Shown here piece after piece: positions 62,601-64,000 of a DNA stretch of 64,000 nt. The position numbers and the translations under genes are program-made. Under the pieces are notes generated by a model, which made no database searches, was not told the origin of the DNA, and was given only the letters and a program-made list of their open reading frames with translations. Origin of the DNA: Seonamhaeicola sp. S2-3 (GTDB lineage Bacteria > Bacteroidota > Bacteroidia > Flavobacteriales > Flavobacteriaceae). How positions within the stretch are numbered: position 1 is the first letter of the stretch; each line of letters begins with the position of its first letter. The stretch covers positions 1,561,001-1,625,000 of the forward strand of contig NZ_CP019389.1 in the NCBI RefSeq assembly GCF_001971785.1, given 5' to 3'.

Positions 62601-62626
62601 TAAAATATGATAGTTTTTATATTTTT

Positions 62627-63058
62627 TTATCTATTCATGTTTTTAATGGCATCCACAAAAGTGTCTAAATCAGCTCCAGTACTTACTAAAGATAATGCTT
62701 TGTCAATTATATATTTTACATTTACAGCATGAAACCCTAAACCAACTGCTATCTTTTTTAATAAAGAATATTCTGGTTCTCCTTGTATATCATCTATATA
62801 AACCATACGTACTAAATCATATAAACGTTCTAAACGTCTATCATAAGAAACAGGCGGATTAATAGGGTGTGCGTTATAATCTTTTAAAATAGATTTATAA
62901 TCTGCTTCACTAATATCTAAATTTTTGGCTAACCTATCTAAAAAGGCTTTTTCATCGTCAGTAATTACACCATCGGCCATTGCAACTCTTACTATAGAGG
63001 CAAAATGGCTTTCATTACGCTTTTTAAATCCGCTATCAAATAAATCTGAAATCGACAT
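62627..63058 (-). CDS. TerB family protein
   Basis: A 143-residue all-helical protein of the TerB type: VAMADGVITDDEKAFLDRLAKNL with an acidic, metal-binding-like helix end, and a similar second half around LKKIAVGLGFHAVNVK. TerB proteins are linked to tellurite resistance and phage or stress response; in isolation the role is unknown. I take ATG 63058, since an upstream in-frame start adds ten Cys-containing residues and overlaps the promoter. A strong terminator follows. Confidence 0.85.
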   Translation of the reverse strand: MSISDLFDSGFKKRNESHFASIVRVAMADGVITDDEKAFLDRLAKNLDISEADYKSILKDYNAHPINPPVSYDRRLERLYDLVRMVYIDDIQGEPEYSLLKKIAVGLGFHAVNVKYIIDKALSLVSTGADLDTFVDAIKNMNR

Positions 63059-63077
63059 ACATTTGTTTTTAGTGCTG

Positions 63078-63085
63078 CAAACGTA
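63078..63085 (-). promoter_or_regulatory. -7 element of the TerB gene
   Basis: Minus-strand TACGTTTG matches TAnnTTTG, 20 bases before the start codon chosen. Confidence 0.6.
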
Positions 63086-63088
63086 CAT

Positions 63089-63413
63089 ATTATTTTTAAG
63101 ATTTTAAACCCAAATTTTAATTTTTTAGATGTTGCCACACCCTTCTGTAAGTTCAAGACAAATGGTTGGGTTTTATTCATTAATTGCCTTTTAAATTAAT
63201 GAATATAAATATTTTACTAGTTAATCCCTTCTTCATTGGGGATTTCAAACATGCCTGTTAATTTCTAATGTGGGGATTGTTTGCTTGCATATTTGTAAGT
63301 AGGCTAGAACCAACAGCGTTGTTGAAATTATTTTTTAAAAATTTAACATCAATTTGTAAGATTGTTTCGTTTATTTCGTTTAATATTGTGTAGGATTACT
63401 TAAAATAGCGACA
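63089..63413. other. intergenic region with an inverted repeat
   Basis: No gene was found in these 325 bases. At 63174-63205 there is a 12-bp inverted repeat with 8-nt loop (ttattcattaatt / aattaatgaataa). The sequence before the HTH gene (63380-63410) includes taatattgtgtagg, a poor promoter match. Confidence 0.4.
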
Positions 63414-63869
63414 ATGGAAACTTATAAAAAAATTAATAAGCCTTCAAAAGATGAGCAAAGATTGGCAATAGAGTCTTATGATGCTTTGACTTCAGTTATC
63501 CAACAACTAAAATCTAAAAACCCTGAGATTGAGATTGAGGAAACTCAAGAAAGAATAAAAATTCCATTAAGTGCTTTGAAATTTTTAGGAGAAATATTAA
63601 AGGCAATGAGCCAGGGGAAACCGTTTTCATTAGTTCCAGTTGCTACAGAAGTTACAACCCAAAAAGCAGCAGAGATTATAGGTTGCTCTAGACCTCACTT
63701 AGTTAAACTTCTTGAAGAGGGGCAAATAGAATATACAAAAATTGGCAAACATAGAAGGATTAAGTTTGAGGATGTCATAAGGTATAAAACGAAGATGAAA
63801 GAGGTTCAGAAACAGAATATTATTGATATAATGAAGTCTGACGAAGAATTGGGGTTATATGATTCATAG
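63414..63869 (+). CDS. excisionase-like HTH protein, probable antitoxin
   Basis: A 151-residue protein with a C-terminal MerR/excisionase-type HTH: VTTQKAAEIIGCSRPHLVKL and LLEEGQIEYTKIGKHRRIKF. The N-terminal half (KPSKDEQRLAIESYDALTSV...) is helical and could bind the toxin. The gene overlaps the PIN-domain gene by 11 bases, the usual arrangement of antitoxin-toxin pairs. Antitoxin and repressor activity are inferred from this context. An excisionase of a mobile element is the alternative. Confidence 0.8.
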   Translation: METYKKINKPSKDEQRLAIESYDALTSVIQQLKSKNPEIEIEETQERIKIPLSALKFLGEILKAMSQGKPFSLVPVATEVTTQKAAEIIGCSRPHLVKLLEEGQIEYTKIGKHRRIKFEDVIRYKTKMKEVQKQNIIDIMKSDEELGLYDS

Positions 63870-64000
63870 TGTAAGATTTAAATGTGTATTAGATACTAAT
63901 GTAATTTATCCGATTGAGATTCGTGATTTACTTTTTTGGTTTGCGTATTATGACATGTTCACTCCAAAATGGAGTGAACATATATTTGATGAATGGAAAG
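63859..64000 (+). CDS. PIN-domain protein, probable toxin ribonuclease, 3' end outside the window
   Basis: The frame starts at ATG 63859 and is open to the window end (47 codons). The start MIHSVRFKCVLDTNVIYPIE has the first PIN Asp in the typical VLDTNV motif. The remaining acidic residues are beyond the window. PIN domains are metal-dependent RNases in toxin-antitoxin systems. A perfect 12-bp inverted repeat lies at 63955-63981 inside the coding region. Confidence 0.75.
   Translation, partial: MIHSVRFKCVLDTNVIYPIEIRDLLFWFAYYDMFTPKWSEHIFDEWK

Larger units (their letters stand above)
62013..62626. other. 614-base intergenic region with leader and terminators
   Basis: Between the TPR and TerB genes there is no large frame. 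The region holds the minus-strand promoter, 25-codon leader ORF and attenuator described separately, and the terminator of the TerB gene. The remaining sequence (62013-62160 and about 62400-62560) shows no clear signal apart from the phrase acccaacgttatggggcgcc at 62041-62060. Confidence 0.6.

Overview
The window comes from an AT-rich chromosome of the Bacteroidetes, almost certainly the family Flavobacteriaceae. Three things support this. A gliding-motility lipoprotein (GldH) follows a PSP1/RicT-type gene. Many genes are preceded by the Bacteroidetes -7 promoter element TAnnTTTG. Several proteins are types common in marine flavobacteria, such as PA0069-type radical SAM, HemJ and lipoproteins with a Cys right after the signal peptide. 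No rRNA, tRNA or CRISPR array was seen.

Layout. 1-7446: end of a lipoprotein gene, recA, then a U32/TrhP-like protein coupled to a small ferredoxin, RicT-like PSP1, gldH and a class A penicillin-binding protein. 7450-14951: acetoacetyl-CoA synthetase and a minus-strand run (fused two-ATPase ABC protein, 3'-5' exonuclease, serine hydrolase, O6-alkylguanine methyltransferase, CNNM/CBS protein). 15048-27889: a heme-synthesis region. On the minus strand are hemA, a hemC-hemD fusion, hemE, hemF and hemB with accessory genes; on the plus strand are an AraC regulator, hemH, a MATE transporter and hemJ. Only hemL is missing. 28063-30388: histidine kinase and enoyl-CoA hydratase. 30549-32768: an accessory operon of HAD phosphatase, phosphoribosyltransferase and DprA-like protein. 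This is the best candidate for an uncharacterised system here. 34255-39120: three tandem secreted paralogs plus the remains of a fourth, interrupted by an intact ISL3/ISAon1-type insertion sequence with an 8-bp target duplication. 39121-47815: regulator, lipid enzymes, bacilliredoxin, TerB-DnaJ protein, S66 peptidase, metG. 47897-51704: a lyase-like lipoprotein, an AraC regulator with carboxymuconolactone-decarboxylase and cupredoxin genes, and a Cys-rich mini-protein. 51827-57686: a five-gene envelope operon ending upstream in a MORN-repeat protein. 57816-61279: Tex and two small-molecule exporters. 61431-64000: TPR and TerB proteins, an attenuator-like leader, and a toxin-antitoxin-like HTH/PIN pair cut by the window end.

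Beyond the genes, three dispersed intergenic elements (19333-19468, 27898-27976, 61311-61403) share conserved words and covary in three stems, so they look like one structured repeat family. A second structured signal is the leader at 62164-62363, with a promoter, a 25-codon ORF and mutually exclusive hairpins. Gene functions are assigned by recognising family motifs by eye; no database search was run.
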